Below are positions 16,380-26,076 of a DNA stretch of 64,000 bases, piece after piece. Both the position numbers and the translations under genes were made by a program. Numbering within the stretch: position 1 is the first letter of the stretch; the number at the start of each line of letters is the position of its first letter. The notes under the pieces are model-generated. The model searched no databases and was not told where the DNA came from. It was given only the letters and a program-made list of their open reading frames with translations. Source of the stretch: Candidatus Zipacnadia bacterium (GTDB lineage Bacteria; Armatimonadota; Zipacnadia; Zipacnadales; Zipacnadaceae); NCBI GenBank assembly GCA_029820565.1, contig JALGUR010000012.1:1-64000 (forward strand), in the 5' to 3' direction.

Positions 16380-19169
16380 TTAACCTGAGCAGCCAGGAGC
16401 AGTAAACCTCTCAACTCGCTGAGCGCAGCGGCGACAGAGAGTAGGATGGTTAGCAACAGCTCCTACTGTCTCCGAGCGCATCCAGCACCGCTCGCACTTA
16501 TCTCCCTGGGCTTGGGTCGCCTCCACCTGGAGTTCACCTGCCTCGTCGGGTTGCGAATAGACTCCTACCTGTGAGACTATGAAAATCTCCTTGAGATTAT
16601 CGGCAAAACTCTTGAGCAATCTTAACTCCTCGTCACGTGCGCAGATAGCAATGTGAGCCTCCAAGGGCTGGTCAATCTCGCCGGCGGCCTTCGCCTGTTC
16701 CAGAGCACTGTTGACTTGCTCGCGGATATGCAGCAGCCGACCCCACCGTGCTTCAAGGTCAGTGTCATCAAACTGTTCATCAGGCTCAGGCCAATCAGTT
16801 AACTGCACGCTTTCGGGCAGACTGCCGTCCCGTTTGCGGAGGTGTTGCCAGACTTCGTCGGCGGTAAAGGTCAACACTGACGCGGTCATACCTGTGAGAG
16901 CCAGCAGCAGCCGCCACAGAGCCGTCTGGGCTGAGCGCCGCGCCAATGAATCAGGCAGATCAGTGTACAGCGTATCTTTAAGCACATCCAGGTAAAATGC
17001 ACTGAGGTCAGTAGCACAGAAGCCGTGTATGTCGTGATAAAACAGGTGCAAATTCCACCGATCGAACGCCTGAGTCATCCGCCGGATGATGTGATTAAGA
17101 CGCATCAGTATCCAGCGGTCAATCTCCCGCATCTTCTCGGACGGGACGGCGTCGGTATGGGGGTCAAAGTCTCCGACATTAGTCAGCATAAACCGCAGAG
17201 TGTTACGAATGCGTCGGTAGGCTTCGGCCACCTGCTGGAAAATGTGCGGCGAACAGTGCATCTTGTGGCGAAAATCAGCATAGGTAAACCACAAGCGCAA
17301 CACGTCAGCGCCATACTCCTCATGGATTTCAGCCGGATCAATGATATTGCCCTTGCTCTTAGACAACTTCTGCCCCGTGTCATCCACAAAGAACCCGTGG
17401 CCCACCACGGTCTTAAAGGGGGCGGGCTGGCCCAGCCCTGCCGCTACCCACAGGGAAGTTTGAAACCAGCATTGGTACTGGTCGTCGCCCTCCAGATATA
17501 AGTCAGCAGGGTAGTGCAAGTCAGGGTGGGGGCGAAGCGCGCAATAGTGACTCGCTCCTGAATCGAACCATACCGACATAATATCGGGTTCTTTAGTGAA
17601 TTTAGTGCTTCCGCACTTCGGGCAAGTGGTCTCAGGGTGCAGTAACTCTTCGGATGGCCGAGCAAACCATACATCGGCACCATTCTCAGCGACGATGTCT
17701 CGTACAAAGTCAACGGTTTCCTGAGTCAGCAATATTTCGCCACACTGTCGACAGTAGAAAACCGGAATCGGTACTCCCCAACTGCGCTGACGACTGATAC
17801 ACCAATCGGGACGGCTTTCCACCATCCCCGCGATGCGCCGCTGGCCCCAAGCTGGGATCCAATGAGCCTGGTCAATCTGTTCCAGTACTGCCGGACGCAG
17901 TTTATCAATGTCCATGAACCACTGCTTGGTGGCGCGGTATATCACCGGCAGATGGCACCGCCAACAGTAGGGATACTCGTGTTCAACCTTGCCCCGAGCC
18001 AGCAATGCGCCGACCTGGTCCAACAACTCCAGCACCTTTTCATTGGCTTGCTCACAGATTTGCCCCGCCAATTCGGGCCCAGCCTCCTCGGTGAACCTAC
18101 CATAATCATCCAGCGGACTGATTATTTCCAAGTCGTACTCCAGGGCCACCTGATAGTCTTCCAGGCCGTGGCCTGGAGCGGTGTGGACGGCGCCTGTGCC
18201 CTGGTCCAGTAGTACGTGCTCGGCCAGGACAATCGGCGAAGGGCGATTATAAAGCGGATGCCGGGCCACCAGCCCCACCAACTGCTCGCCCTGCCGCTGC
18301 TGGATCACCGCATATTCGTCAATGCCAACTGCCTGCATAGTCGGCGCGAGGAGCTCTTTTGCCGCCACATAATACTTGCCCGCGGCACGCACCAGCACGT
18401 ATTCGGCAGAGGCGGCCAGAGCCGTACCGGTATTGCCTGGTATTGTCCAGGGCGTAGTAGTCCAGATGATAATGCAAGTCTCGGCGTCCTCAGGCAGTTC
18501 ACTGAAATAGTCAGCGGCGTTCTGCAGGTCAAAAGCGACGTAGATGCTGTCGGAAGTCTTGGTCTGATACTCAATTTCGTCCTCGGCCAGAGCCGTCTCA
18601 CAGTGATAGCACCAGTAAACCGGCCGCAGGCTGCGGTAGACCAGACCCTCCAGCGCGATCTTACCGAAGGCCTCAATCTGGCGCGCCTGGTACTCTTTGT
18701 CCAAAGTCAGATACGGATTAGCCCAGTCACCTCGTACGCCCAGGCGCTGGAACTGCTCGCGCTGGACGTCCACATATTTAAGCGCCAACTCGTGGCACTT
18801 TGCCCGCCACTCCAGCACCGGTACCTCGTGCCGGTCTATCCCGTATTCAGCCTGCACCGCTTGCTCGGTGGGCAGGCCCTGGGTGTCCCAGCCGGGCACA
18901 TACGGACAATCATAGCCCCGCATTGTCTTATACTTAATGCTAATATCTTTAAGAATTTTGTTCAGCGCCTGGCCTAAGTGAATATTGCCATTAGCATAAG
19001 GCGGGCCATCGTGTAGCACCCACTTGGGCGCCCCAGCGCGGAACTGGCGCACTTTCTCATAGATATCAATCTGCTGCCACCACCGTAGTATCTGAGGCTC
19101 TCGCTCAGGCAGGTTGGCCCGCATGGGAAAATCAGTCTTCAGCAAATTCAAGGTTGGGCGATAATCCAT
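16380..19169 (-). CDS. ileS: Isoleucyl-tRNA synthetase
   Basis: IleRS charges tRNA-Ile. About 929 residues, the usual bacterial size. The HIGH motif appears as GNIHLG (residues 61-66) after DGPPYAN; WTTTPWTIPGNT marks the editing domain. The KMSKS motif appears as QKLSKSKGN. A C-terminal zinc finger CERC...CRRC is present, as in the bacterial class that binds zinc there. The ATG at 19169 is preceded by GGGAG. No T-box leader or isoleucine-rich leader peptide is visible in the 60 bases between the predicted promoter and the start. First gene of the run leading to dksA-like, lspA, lgt and ddl. Confidence 0.97.
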   Translation of the reverse strand: MDYRPTLNLLKTDFPMRANLPEREPQILRWWQQIDIYEKVRQFRAGAPKWVLHDGPPYANGNIHLGQALNKILKDISIKYKTMRGYDCPYVPGWDTQGLPTEQAVQAEYGIDRHEVPVLEWRAKCHELALKYVDVQREQFQRLGVRGDWANPYLTLDKEYQARQIEAFGKIALEGLVYRSLRPVYWCYHCETALAEDEIEYQTKTSDSIYVAFDLQNAADYFSELPEDAETCIIIWTTTPWTIPGNTGTALAASAEYVLVRAAGKYYVAAKELLAPTMQAVGIDEYAVIQQRQGEQLVGLVARHPLYNRPSPIVLAEHVLLDQGTGAVHTAPGHGLEDYQVALEYDLEIISPLDDYGRFTEEAGPELAGQICEQANEKVLELLDQVGALLARGKVEHEYPYCWRCHLPVIYRATKQWFMDIDKLRPAVLEQIDQAHWIPAWGQRRIAGMVESRPDWCISRQRSWGVPIPVFYCRQCGEILLTQETVDFVRDIVAENGADVWFARPSEELLHPETTCPKCGSTKFTKEPDIMSVWFDSGASHYCALRPHPDLHYPADLYLEGDDQYQCWFQTSLWVAAGLGQPAPFKTVVGHGFFVDDTGQKLSKSKGNIIDPAEIHEEYGADVLRLWFTYADFRHKMHCSPHIFQQVAEAYRRIRNTLRFMLTNVGDFDPHTDAVPSEKMREIDRWILMRLNHIIRRMTQAFDRWNLHLFYHDIHGFCATDLSAFYLDVLKDTLYTDLPDSLARRSAQTALWRLLLALTGMTASVLTFTADEVWQHLRKRDGSLPESVQLTDWPEPDEQFDDTDLEARWGRLLHIREQVNSALEQAKAAGEIDQPLEAHIAICARDEELRLLKSFADNLKEIFIVSQVGVYSQPDEAGELQVEATQAQGDKCERCWMRSETVGAVANHPTLCRRCAQRVERFTAPGCSG

Positions 19170-19202
19170 AGTAACTCCCGTCAAGTTTTGAATTAGTAGA
19201 AT

Positions 19203-19232
19203 ATTGTAGCAGCACAAGGGGCAACAAGTCAA
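19203..19232 (-). promoter_or_regulatory. Probable promoter of the ileS operon
   Basis: On the minus strand TTGACT (19232-19227), an 18-base spacer, TACAAT (19208-19203). It is placed about 35-65 bases upstream of ileS. Confidence 0.6.
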
Positions 19233-19285
19233 GTGGGGTCACGGCCCGTGGGCCAGGTAGCCCCCTGCGGCCTATGTAGAATCTC

Positions 19286-19314
19286 TTGACCCGTCGCCTG
19301 GATCTATCTATGAT
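19286..19314 (+). promoter_or_regulatory. Promoter of the UroD-family gene
   Basis: TTGACC (19286-19291), a 17-base spacer, TATGAT (19309-19314). It points toward the gene starting at 19391 and is divergent from the ileS promoter. Confidence 0.7.
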
Positions 19315-19390
19315 ACTGCTACCAGTTTAGAGAGCACCGTAGCCACCCAGCAAGGGGCAGCATCAGTTAAAGGGAGGGCTATGACCATTA

Positions 19391-20521
19391 ATGACACCCC
19401 GAGAAAGATTCTTACAAGCAATATTGTTTGGCCGACCGGATAAGGTGCCTCTACAGCCGGGCCACCCGCGTGAGTCCACACTAACAGCGTGGCACCAGCA
19501 GGGCCTACCCGAAGACGCAGACTATTATAAGTATCTGCTGGAAATCTTGGGAATTCAGCAGGAACTCGCCGGACCTAAAGTGGACTTGGGCGTTTCATTC
19601 CGCATGATTCCCGAATTTGAGGAGAAAGTCCTGGAGCACAAAGATGGCCACTATATCGTACAGGACTGGATGGGTGCTGTTACCGAGATTTCCGATGAGT
19701 ATGACTATACGTATATTCGCAGTGCCAAAGATTTCGTAACGCGACGCTGGCACAAGTTTCCGGTGGAAAATCGCGCCGACTGGGAAGGAATGAAAGCCCG
19801 CTATGACCCGCAGAGCCCAGAGCGCTATCCGGGCGATTTCGCTCAGCGTTGTGAAGCCTTGCATAATCGGGACTATGAAGTCGGCGTTTGTTTTAACGGG
19901 CCTTTCTGGCAGTTGCGCGAATGGTTGGGATTTGAGAATTTATGTGTGATGATGATGGACGCCCCCGACTTCGTTGGCGAGATGATTGATTTCTGGATGG
20001 AGTTCGTCTCCCAGACAATGACACCTGTACTGGATGCTGTGGTAGTTGACTACGTATTGATTGGCGAGGATATGGCCTTCAAAGCCCACAGCATGATTTC
20101 GCCCGATATGGTGCGCCGATTCCTCGTGCCTGCTTATCAGCAGTGGGGCCAGCAGATCAAGCAGAGCGGCTGTCCCATCTATGCTATGGACTCTGATGGG
20201 TACGTGGGCGAGTTACTGCCCATTTGGGTTGAATGCGGCATGAACTACTCTTTTCCTACTGAGGTGGCCGCGGGCAACGATATTGTCCAGTATCGCCGGC
20301 TATATGGGAAGAACATGGCATACTGGGGCGGCATTGATAAACGGGCCATTGCTCAGGGCGGCACGATTATGGAAAATGAGGTAATGCGGGTGGTGCCCCC
20401 ACTACTGGAGGATGGCGGCTTCATCCCCGGCTGTGACCACGGCGTCCCCCCCGACATCTCCTGGCCTGATTTCGTACAGTATTCGCGCCTCCTGGCTCAA
20501 CTGCTGGGCTGGCTGGAGTAG
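19391..20521 (+). CDS. Uroporphyrinogen decarboxylase (UroD)-family protein
   Basis: A 376-residue protein of the UroD/MtaA superfamily. The N-terminus MTPRERFLQAILFGRPDKVP is the family's usual opening. GVCFNGPFWQLREWLGFENLCVMMMDAPDFV, DYVLIGEDMAFK, HSMISPDMVRRFLVPAYQQ and YWGGIDKRAIAQG follow the family pattern. It lacks clear haem-pathway neighbours and is more like the divergent UroD-like proteins of uncultured bacteria, some of which act as corrinoid methyltransferases. Substrate therefore unknown. GGGAGGG lies 12 bases from this start; an out-of-frame ATG at 19381 sits closer to it and would make only a 20-residue peptide. Confidence 0.8.
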   Translation: MTPRERFLQAILFGRPDKVPLQPGHPRESTLTAWHQQGLPEDADYYKYLLEILGIQQELAGPKVDLGVSFRMIPEFEEKVLEHKDGHYIVQDWMGAVTEISDEYDYTYIRSAKDFVTRRWHKFPVENRADWEGMKARYDPQSPERYPGDFAQRCEALHNRDYEVGVCFNGPFWQLREWLGFENLCVMMMDAPDFVGEMIDFWMEFVSQTMTPVLDAVVVDYVLIGEDMAFKAHSMISPDMVRRFLVPAYQQWGQQIKQSGCPIYAMDSDGYVGELLPIWVECGMNYSFPTEVAAGNDIVQYRRLYGKNMAYWGGIDKRAIAQGGTIMENEVMRVVPPLLEDGGFIPGCDHGVPPDISWPDFVQYSRLLAQLLGWLE

Positions 20522-20568
20522 CCAGTGTGGCAGTTGGAGAAGATCCCCAGCCACCACCAGGCCCTTAC

Positions 20569-20696
20569 AGACCTATAAGTCCCAACAGCGCCACGAATCA
20601 GCGGCGTAAAGGAGCGTCCTATCTAACACGCGCGATTCTAGCCCGTGCGTCCCAGGTTACCCTTCGTCCGAACGTCTCGGCCACGAAGCGCAACGG
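20569..20696. repeat. 128-bp direct repeat, copy 1
   Basis: About 128 bases, beginning AGACCTATAAGTCCC, recur at 23586-23713 with about four mismatches. The first 50 bases are non-coding, and the rest encodes the last 26 residues of the two stalk-domain proteins (read on the minus strand). The identity of the non-coding part shows recent duplication or gene conversion. Confidence 0.85.
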
Positions 20697-22169
20697 CACT
20701 AACGCCTCCCCACCCATGACCAGTGGGGGTACGGGCAACCTTATTGACTTACCGTTCAGTATCCCTTGCTTCGAGCCGGGACACATTACAAGGGCGTGAG
20801 TGGCCGATGAAACCTCCACTTGCTGCGTCCCTCCGTACCAGATGACCTCAGCCCCCAGCAGCCGTCCGAGCTCGCAGGCTCCTACCAACAGCCGCCCGCT
20901 CGCGTTACTTATCTTCCCGCGAAAGTCTCTGTTCCCTACGATGACCGCTACCCCGGTCCGAAGGTTCGCTGACCCTCGGACCTGACTTTCAGCCCTTTTT
21001 TCCAGAATGGTAAACGTAAGCTTATTTGATTCGATGACTCCTGACCAAGAGGGAGATTGCCATGGTATTGAACCATCAGCACGTATCCCTTCGTAAAGAC
21101 ACAGACCGAAACGAACCTGTACCGTATAGGTACCCGCTTTGTTTAGCAAGCGAAAATGTTCCCTTAGGTCCAAAAGCGATACACTCCTTGTCCAATCAGG
21201 TCCGATGACCTCCGGCCGGCCATCGGGAGGACGAGGAGCATCCGTTGGGTACATAGGTGACAGGCGATCGCCAGCGGAATCCCTAACATAGATAGCGTAG
21301 CAAAACTTGTCTATCCTTTCCGTTCCTTGCTTGAATGGTTGATCTGTGATTAGTGTTGTGTCGCTTACATTTGTCATCTTGATAGTTACAGGGATGAGTT
21401 CACCACCCAGAAATGTCCGCTTCTCCATAACTAATTCAATGCGAATCGCTTTCTCTGGGGCCTCTGGTAACTTTCCCAGCTGGGGAAGAGCCGCCCCAGC
21501 CGCTTGTATCACTATCGTGATGGGCTCAGTCGCTAACTCGAAACGGGAGGTAGCCAACCGGGGCTGTGCCCAGGTTTTATAGCCCCAGCCTTCCTCCTCC
21601 GGCCTAATAATGACGGATCCCTGATCGTACATCCGAAGGGAGGCCACCGGAACTAGGGTATAAGTTCCTGCAGGCAAGGGGTGGTAGCGTTCGATTGCGT
21701 CGTCCAGAGTTTCGCCGAGTTCCTCGTCTGGTTTCAGCTCTGCTACGGGCACAACGTGCACCCGTTCTCCATCTACACCCATGTAGACCCCCGGATCGTT
21801 AGGCTCTGGAACCGGGCCCACGGGCAGCATCAGGTAGCCTTCTGCATTGGTAAGCCGGACACCGCATGAGAACGTCAAATAGGCGGTTTCCGTACCCTGA
21901 TTGCGCAGGGTAAAGGTGAGCGGGATCGCCTGGTTGGGCCGAAGCTGTAGTGACCTGGGGGCGCTGACCGTCAGATACAAATCCTTGTAATTATCCGGGG
22001 CCCCCTCCCAGTCATCAGGAATGCCACCGGTTCTGCCCGCTGGCTCCGCAGTGACAGTGGTGGCCTGGCTGCTCGATTCAGCAGCAGTGCCTCGTTGGTA
22101 GACGGCCGTTGGCAGCCATCCTCCTGCCCCTATCAGTAAGACCAAGCTGATGACCCACTTTGCCCTCAT
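20619..22169 (-). CDS. Secreted two-Ig-domain protein with C-terminal stalk domain
   Basis: A 516-residue protein with a signal peptide (MRAKWVISLVLLIGAGGWLP). Two related beta-rich domains follow: residues about 60-215 (PLTFTLRNQGTETAYLTF) and 235-400 (PVTIKMTNVSDTTLITDQPF), like BsuPI-type proteinase-inhibitor domains. The last about 110 residues are a copper amine oxidase N-terminal-like (stalk) domain: DFRGKISNASGRLLVGACEL, LNGKSIRLPVPPLVMGGEAL and VPLRFVAETFGRRVTWD. Its C-terminus is nearly identical to that of the protein at 23636. The protease-like gene fragment 22186-23454 is 16 bases upstream, so the two form a unit. Confidence 0.75.
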   Translation of the reverse strand: MRAKWVISLVLLIGAGGWLPTAVYQRGTAAESSSQATTVTAEPAGRTGGIPDDWEGAPDNYKDLYLTVSAPRSLQLRPNQAIPLTFTLRNQGTETAYLTFSCGVRLTNAEGYLMLPVGPVPEPNDPGVYMGVDGERVHVVPVAELKPDEELGETLDDAIERYHPLPAGTYTLVPVASLRMYDQGSVIIRPEEEGWGYKTWAQPRLATSRFELATEPITIVIQAAGAALPQLGKLPEAPEKAIRIELVMEKRTFLGGELIPVTIKMTNVSDTTLITDQPFKQGTERIDKFCYAIYVRDSAGDRLSPMYPTDAPRPPDGRPEVIGPDWTRSVSLLDLREHFRLLNKAGTYTVQVRFGLCLYEGIRADGSIPWQSPSWSGVIESNKLTFTILEKRAESQVRGSANLRTGVAVIVGNRDFRGKISNASGRLLVGACELGRLLGAEVIWYGGTQQVEVSSATHALVMCPGSKQGILNGKSIRLPVPPLVMGGEALVPLRFVAETFGRRVTWDARARIARVR

Positions 22170-22185
22170 GTTCTTTGCTCCTCTC

Positions 22186-23454
22186 CTAGTTGTTGTGAAT
22201 CAGTATCTTAGCGCGGCAATCATCACAAAAATGCCCGTCCCGCTGCCAATTGGGTGACAGGTAATACATTACACACGTCTCGTCCTCGCAGTGACCGTCA
22301 TGCTGCGGGTAAGTTATCCCCACCGCATGCCCCATCTCATGGGTGATAGTGTGTCGCACTACTTCTGCTTTAGTATACTCGTCATCTCCGGGTACTGGCA
22401 CCTCATTGTCCATGGGAAGTTCAACCAGCCCGTCATTGTCTATGTCCATGGGACTGAGGTCGTGATTCCATTCCCAGGGAGCATCTTTTACAGGATAGTC
22501 TCCGTCGAAGTCGTTATCACCGTCATCGGTAGGAGGTGACGTTGCCCCGTCCTTTTCGTTGGCGTCAAGTACGCCGTTGTCATCGGTATCTTCAACTTTC
22601 TCAGGGTTGACAGGATCGAGTACACCGTTCGGGTCACCATTCCACTCTCCTACCGCAGTCCAGGTGTTTTCGTCGGAATGGGGCTTGTCATCAAAGTAGT
22701 AATTTGTGGCTAGCTTGTTGACCTGCGGCGAACCGTAATTATTGGCAGTACCTATGGTGCTTGATCCCTTGGTGCTCCAAGTCCACCTCCGACGGCCATC
22801 GGGTCTCGGGTCACCATAACGCTCTATATGCCCCCCAACATTCTCTAATGTCACTACCAGGACGTCAATGTTGTTGTCGTCCGTCCCCACCGTCCCGACG
22901 AAGTCGTGCACGTTAATCTGTGCCTCACCGAAGGCTTCACCATAGGCGAAGTCTGGGAAATCACCCCCCAATCCACTCCCTTGCACAAACAGATCCTTCT
23001 CGTTAGGATTAAGCCTCTCACTGGCGTCGGATATCAAATCGTCGTTGTTTATGTCCACACCCCGATACTCCTCGTAACGGGTCAGCCCGTCCCCGTTATG
23101 TTGGTTGTCGAGGCTGGTGTCATTGTCATCACCCTCGTTGCCCGTATTGTACGTCCAGGCATCCGCAATATGGTTGTCGTCATCATCGCGCGGGATGTCG
23201 ACGCGCTCTACCTCGCTACCCACCAGATGGGCGGTCTTCGTAGTGCCTGCTACCGTGCCCTGTGCCTCTATCTCGCCATAGGCGCCATAGTCGTAAGAGT
23301 TAACCCACACTCTGGCTGAGTTGACTTCCATAAATTCGCCTTCTTCATCAACTGTATAAGCATCTTCGTTATAAGGGCCAGCGATTAGGAAGCCATCCTG
23401 GGGGTTTTTAAACTGCAGGTCCCGATCGGTCGTCAACTCGCTTCCGGCATTCAT
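22186..23454 (-). pseudogene. Metzincin-like protease, 5'-truncated copy
   Basis: About 422 codons homologous to the C-terminal two-thirds of the protein at 24523-26076. Both share GYCMNAG, VNSYDxGxYG, VDIPRDDxDNxIADxW and GDGxTRYEEYRG. The zinc site HEMGHAVG (residues 372-379) and a CVM Met-turn-like segment are kept. It lacks a signal peptide and about 200 N-terminal residues. Homology continues upstream of the first ATG (residues TFSLS...EPGYC) and stops at an in-frame TAG near 23497, right beside the 128-bp repeat. This fits loss of the 5' end during duplication. It could still be translated from the internal ATG, but would not be exported. Asp-rich loops suggest calcium binding. Confidence 0.7.
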
Positions 23455-23585
23455 ACAATAGCCCGGCTCGGACGAGACGCCCGACAGACTAAATGTCCGC
23501 CGCTATGACGAACGCCGCTTGCAGGAGGTCAAAAACGACATTCAGCACGAACTGAAGAAATTCCCCGCCTCGCAGCAACCCGCCT

Positions 23586-23713
23586 AGACCTATAAGTCCC
23601 AACAGCGCCACGAATCAGCGGCGTAAAGGAGCGTCCTATCTAACGCGCGCGATTCTAGCCCGCGCGTCCCAGGTTACCCTTCGGCCGAACGTCTCGGCGA
23701 CGAAGCGCAACGG
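23586..23713. repeat. 128-bp direct repeat, copy 2
   Basis: Second copy of the repeat at 20569-20696, offset by 3017 bases. It lies between the truncated protease and the TPR-stalk gene, at the likely duplication junction. The 90 bases just before it (23497-23585) match neither neighbour and are of unknown origin. Confidence 0.85.
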
Positions 23714-24484
23714 GACCAGGAGCTCGCCCTTGACCATGACGGGAGCGACGGGCAGAGCGATTGTTGCCCCATCCAGCACTGCTTGCCGCGAACCGGCGGA
23801 AAGCACAAGCCGGCGTTCGTCCGAAGAGATCTCCAACTGCTTGTTGGATTTGGGAGTCACTATCACTCCTAGCCGCTGGGCAAGCTTGCGAGCCGACACC
23901 AGCAGTGTGTTGCTGCCCGTCGTTACCGAGCCCCGGACATAGTGGTCCCTGGCCACTACCATGGGCCCCGCAGTAAGCATGCCCGCCTGCCCCAACTTGC
24001 GTCGGGCCTCTTCCGCTATGAGCATCATTACATCGGCGTCGGGGTTTTGCTCTAAGCGCCTTTCTGCCCATTTGAGAACAGCATCCCAGTCCCGCTTGGC
24101 TCGGTAGCAGTTGGCAAGGCCGCTCGCTGGGTTTAAGCCTTCAAGACGGTACTCCGGGAAACTTGCCTCGAAGTCGGGCCGATAGTCAAACACAGCTTTG
24201 TAGATGGCAATCGCTTTATCGGTCTGACCGGTCCATCGGTAGGCCAGACCCAGCAGTAGATTAATCTCGGCCCGCTCGGCGGGAGCGTCTGTTCGCCGCA
24301 GTGCCTCCTCCAGATTGACTACAGCACTTGGAATATCTCTCTGTCCAAAAGCGTCCAGGCCGGCGGTGAAGGCGGGGTCCCTTTCTTCAGCCGCCACCAG
24401 AACGATGTACGCACCGGCTGCTGTCATGACGCATATCGCGAGTATACACCAGTCACGCCAGGAAAAACCTCGGAAACCTTTCAT
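23636..24484 (-). CDS. Membrane-anchored TPR protein with C-terminal stalk domain
   Basis: About 282 residues. An N-terminal helix (WCILAICVMTAAGAYIVLV) anchors or exports the protein. Residues about 35-165 form tetratricopeptide-like helices (NLLLGLAYRWTGQTDKAIAI, ASGLANCYRAKRDWDAVLKW). A copper amine oxidase N-terminal-like domain with VRGSVTTGSNTLLVSARKLA and LVPLRFVAETFGRRVTWDA closes the protein. The ATG at 24484 follows AGGAGG by nine bases. It lies 38 bases after the intact protease gene, repeating the protease-then-stalk order of the other module. Confidence 0.78.
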   Translation of the reverse strand: MKGFRGFSWRDWCILAICVMTAAGAYIVLVAAEERDPAFTAGLDAFGQRDIPSAVVNLEEALRRTDAPAERAEINLLLGLAYRWTGQTDKAIAIYKAVFDYRPDFEASFPEYRLEGLNPASGLANCYRAKRDWDAVLKWAERRLEQNPDADVMMLIAEEARRKLGQAGMLTAGPMVVARDHYVRGSVTTGSNTLLVSARKLAQRLGVIVTPKSNKQLEISSDERRLVLSAGSRQAVLDGATIALPVAPVMVKGELLVPLRFVAETFGRRVTWDARARIARVR

Positions 24485-24522
24485 TGAAGCCAACCTCCTC
24501 TTAAGAATAGCACAAGTGTGGA

Positions 24523-26076
24523 CTAGTGCACCTTGAACGAATGGAGACAGTCCTCCAGCTCATCACCACAGTACGTGTGAGCTATCTGCTCCGGGTCGTC
24601 GTACGGATCCTGGTTCGCCGGCCCCCACCTATGCATGACACAGTCCGCCGCGGCGCCAGCCTCATGGTGAGCAAGGTTGACGTCGTGTCCACACTCATGG
24701 CCAATGACCCATTTCTTCACATCGATATCCTGTGGGTCCCATGTAGTCCAGTTATCAGTGGGCGCGTAGTACTCTCTGATCTTCTCAGTATAGATCTTGA
24801 CCCAATCGCAAACGTTCGGGGTACCTACCTGCTCTGCCAGGCCGAAATAATCCTCGTGATAACCTCCATCATACATCCGTATCCCTTTCTGATTAGTATG
24901 TCCGCCCGGGCTGCCCCCACTCCCATTGAAGTTGACCACCCGGCTGCCGCTGTATTCCGAGCCATCGCTTGCCAGCATGTGAATAGTCAACCCGGTGGCA
25001 TCAAAGTCCTCGTTGCCCAGGCCGTCTTCGTCGCACAGGAAGACGTCCTTGGTCGTGATGGGATCGTTGCGCACCAGCGTACCGTCGACCACAAAGCCGC
25101 GATATTCTTCGTAGCGAGTGAAGCCATCACCAGCAGTACCGTCACCTGCCGGGCTCGTTTCATTGTCGTCCGAGGCGTTGCCCGTCTCCGCGCCGAATTC
25201 CGTCCACCCGTCCGCAATGTAGTTATCATTGTCATCGCGCGGTATGTCCACGACTGTGTCTGTGCTGCCGGGCACATGAGCCCATTTGGTGACCTCTTCT
25301 ATTGTTGTCCTGGCTTGTATGGTGCCATAGCTGCCTTGGTCGTAGCTATTTACCTTGACAGTGGCGCTATTCTCTTCGCTCTTGGTCGTTCCCCAATAGA
25401 GGGAACCGATAGAAGTGACGTCAAAGTCGGGATTCTCGCCGGCGAGTATCTGGAGATCGTTAGTATACGCGTCACCGGCATTCATGCAGTAGCCCTTCTC
25501 GTTCGAGGAGTCGAGCTCAAAGGTGATATAGCCCGCCACACCGGTGGGTAGTATCGTGGCGGTGATACTTGTCTGGTTATTGTGCGTCGGATGCCAATCG
25601 GCAGCGCACTTGGCAATCTCTATGTCCCAGGCGGTCACATAGATGGTGTCCGTCACCGGATCGTCGTCCCGGGTGCCACCGCCCGGCGGGTCCTTCTCAG
25701 CGGGCAGGTCGTCAACCGTAACTTTTATCCAAATATCGTTCGCTTGAGCCGAAGGCGTATCCGGTGCTTGCCACACCACATCGCTTCCCGTATTACCATT
25801 GGGGAAAGTCCCGCGCGATGCTGACCAGGTGATGTTGTCTTCAGGGATAGTATCGGGATACTGGTTTCCGTCCAGTGTGTCCATATCCATGGATGCGCAG
25901 CGGGCGTCTACCTGCGTCCCTACATATATCTTAGCCCCCTCGTCGGGTGTGTAGAGATCTACGAAAATGGCGGGGTTTGGGCTCCAATCGGCCGCCTCAG
26001 CCCCCGGCAGACTGAGCCCGGCCAGGAGGATTAATCCTGTGGATACTACCAATCCAAACCGTCCTGCACTCTTCAT
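24523..26076 (-). CDS. Secreted metzincin-like metalloprotease
   Basis: A 517-residue protein with a signal peptide (MKSAGRFGLVVSTGLILLAG). The first about 250 residues are beta-rich, Ig-like segments; Asp-rich loops (VDIPRDDNDNYIADGW) look like calcium-binding dockerin or thrombospondin-type loops. The C-terminus carries HECGHDVNLAHH (His460, Glu461, His464, His470), the HExxHxxxxxH spacing of metzincins, though the usual Gly is Asn. CVMHR may be the Met-turn. Cysteines around both motifs suggest disulfides. The target is unknown. Downstream partner: the TPR-stalk protein. Confidence 0.72.
   Translation of the reverse strand: MKSAGRFGLVVSTGLILLAGLSLPGAEAADWSPNPAIFVDLYTPDEGAKIYVGTQVDARCASMDMDTLDGNQYPDTIPEDNITWSASRGTFPNGNTGSDVVWQAPDTPSAQANDIWIKVTVDDLPAEKDPPGGGTRDDDPVTDTIYVTAWDIEIAKCAADWHPTHNNQTSITATILPTGVAGYITFELDSSNEKGYCMNAGDAYTNDLQILAGENPDFDVTSIGSLYWGTTKSEENSATVKVNSYDQGSYGTIQARTTIEEVTKWAHVPGSTDTVVDIPRDDNDNYIADGWTEFGAETGNASDDNETSPAGDGTAGDGFTRYEEYRGFVVDGTLVRNDPITTKDVFLCDEDGLGNEDFDATGLTIHMLASDGSEYSGSRVVNFNGSGGSPGGHTNQKGIRMYDGGYHEDYFGLAEQVGTPNVCDWVKIYTEKIREYYAPTDNWTTWDPQDIDVKKWVIGHECGHDVNLAHHEAGAAADCVMHRWGPANQDPYDDPEQIAHTYCGDELEDCLHSFKVH

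Noticed and set aside
19170..19390. Possible T-box or leader peptide before ileS
   Set aside because: No T-box consensus (GGTGGNACCGCG type) and no isoleucine-rich short frame on the minus strand.
23476..23585. Plus-strand frame with RRYDERRLQEVKNDIQ just before the 128-bp repeat
   Set aside because: No start codon or ribosome site, short, and its front part is the complement of protease-homologous sequence. Possibly a fragment of an unknown gene, but not supportable.
24526..25551. Long plus-strand frame of 341 codons opposite the protease gene
   Set aside because: It mirrors the well-supported minus-strand protease with signal peptide and HExxH site; no ribosome site or family pattern.
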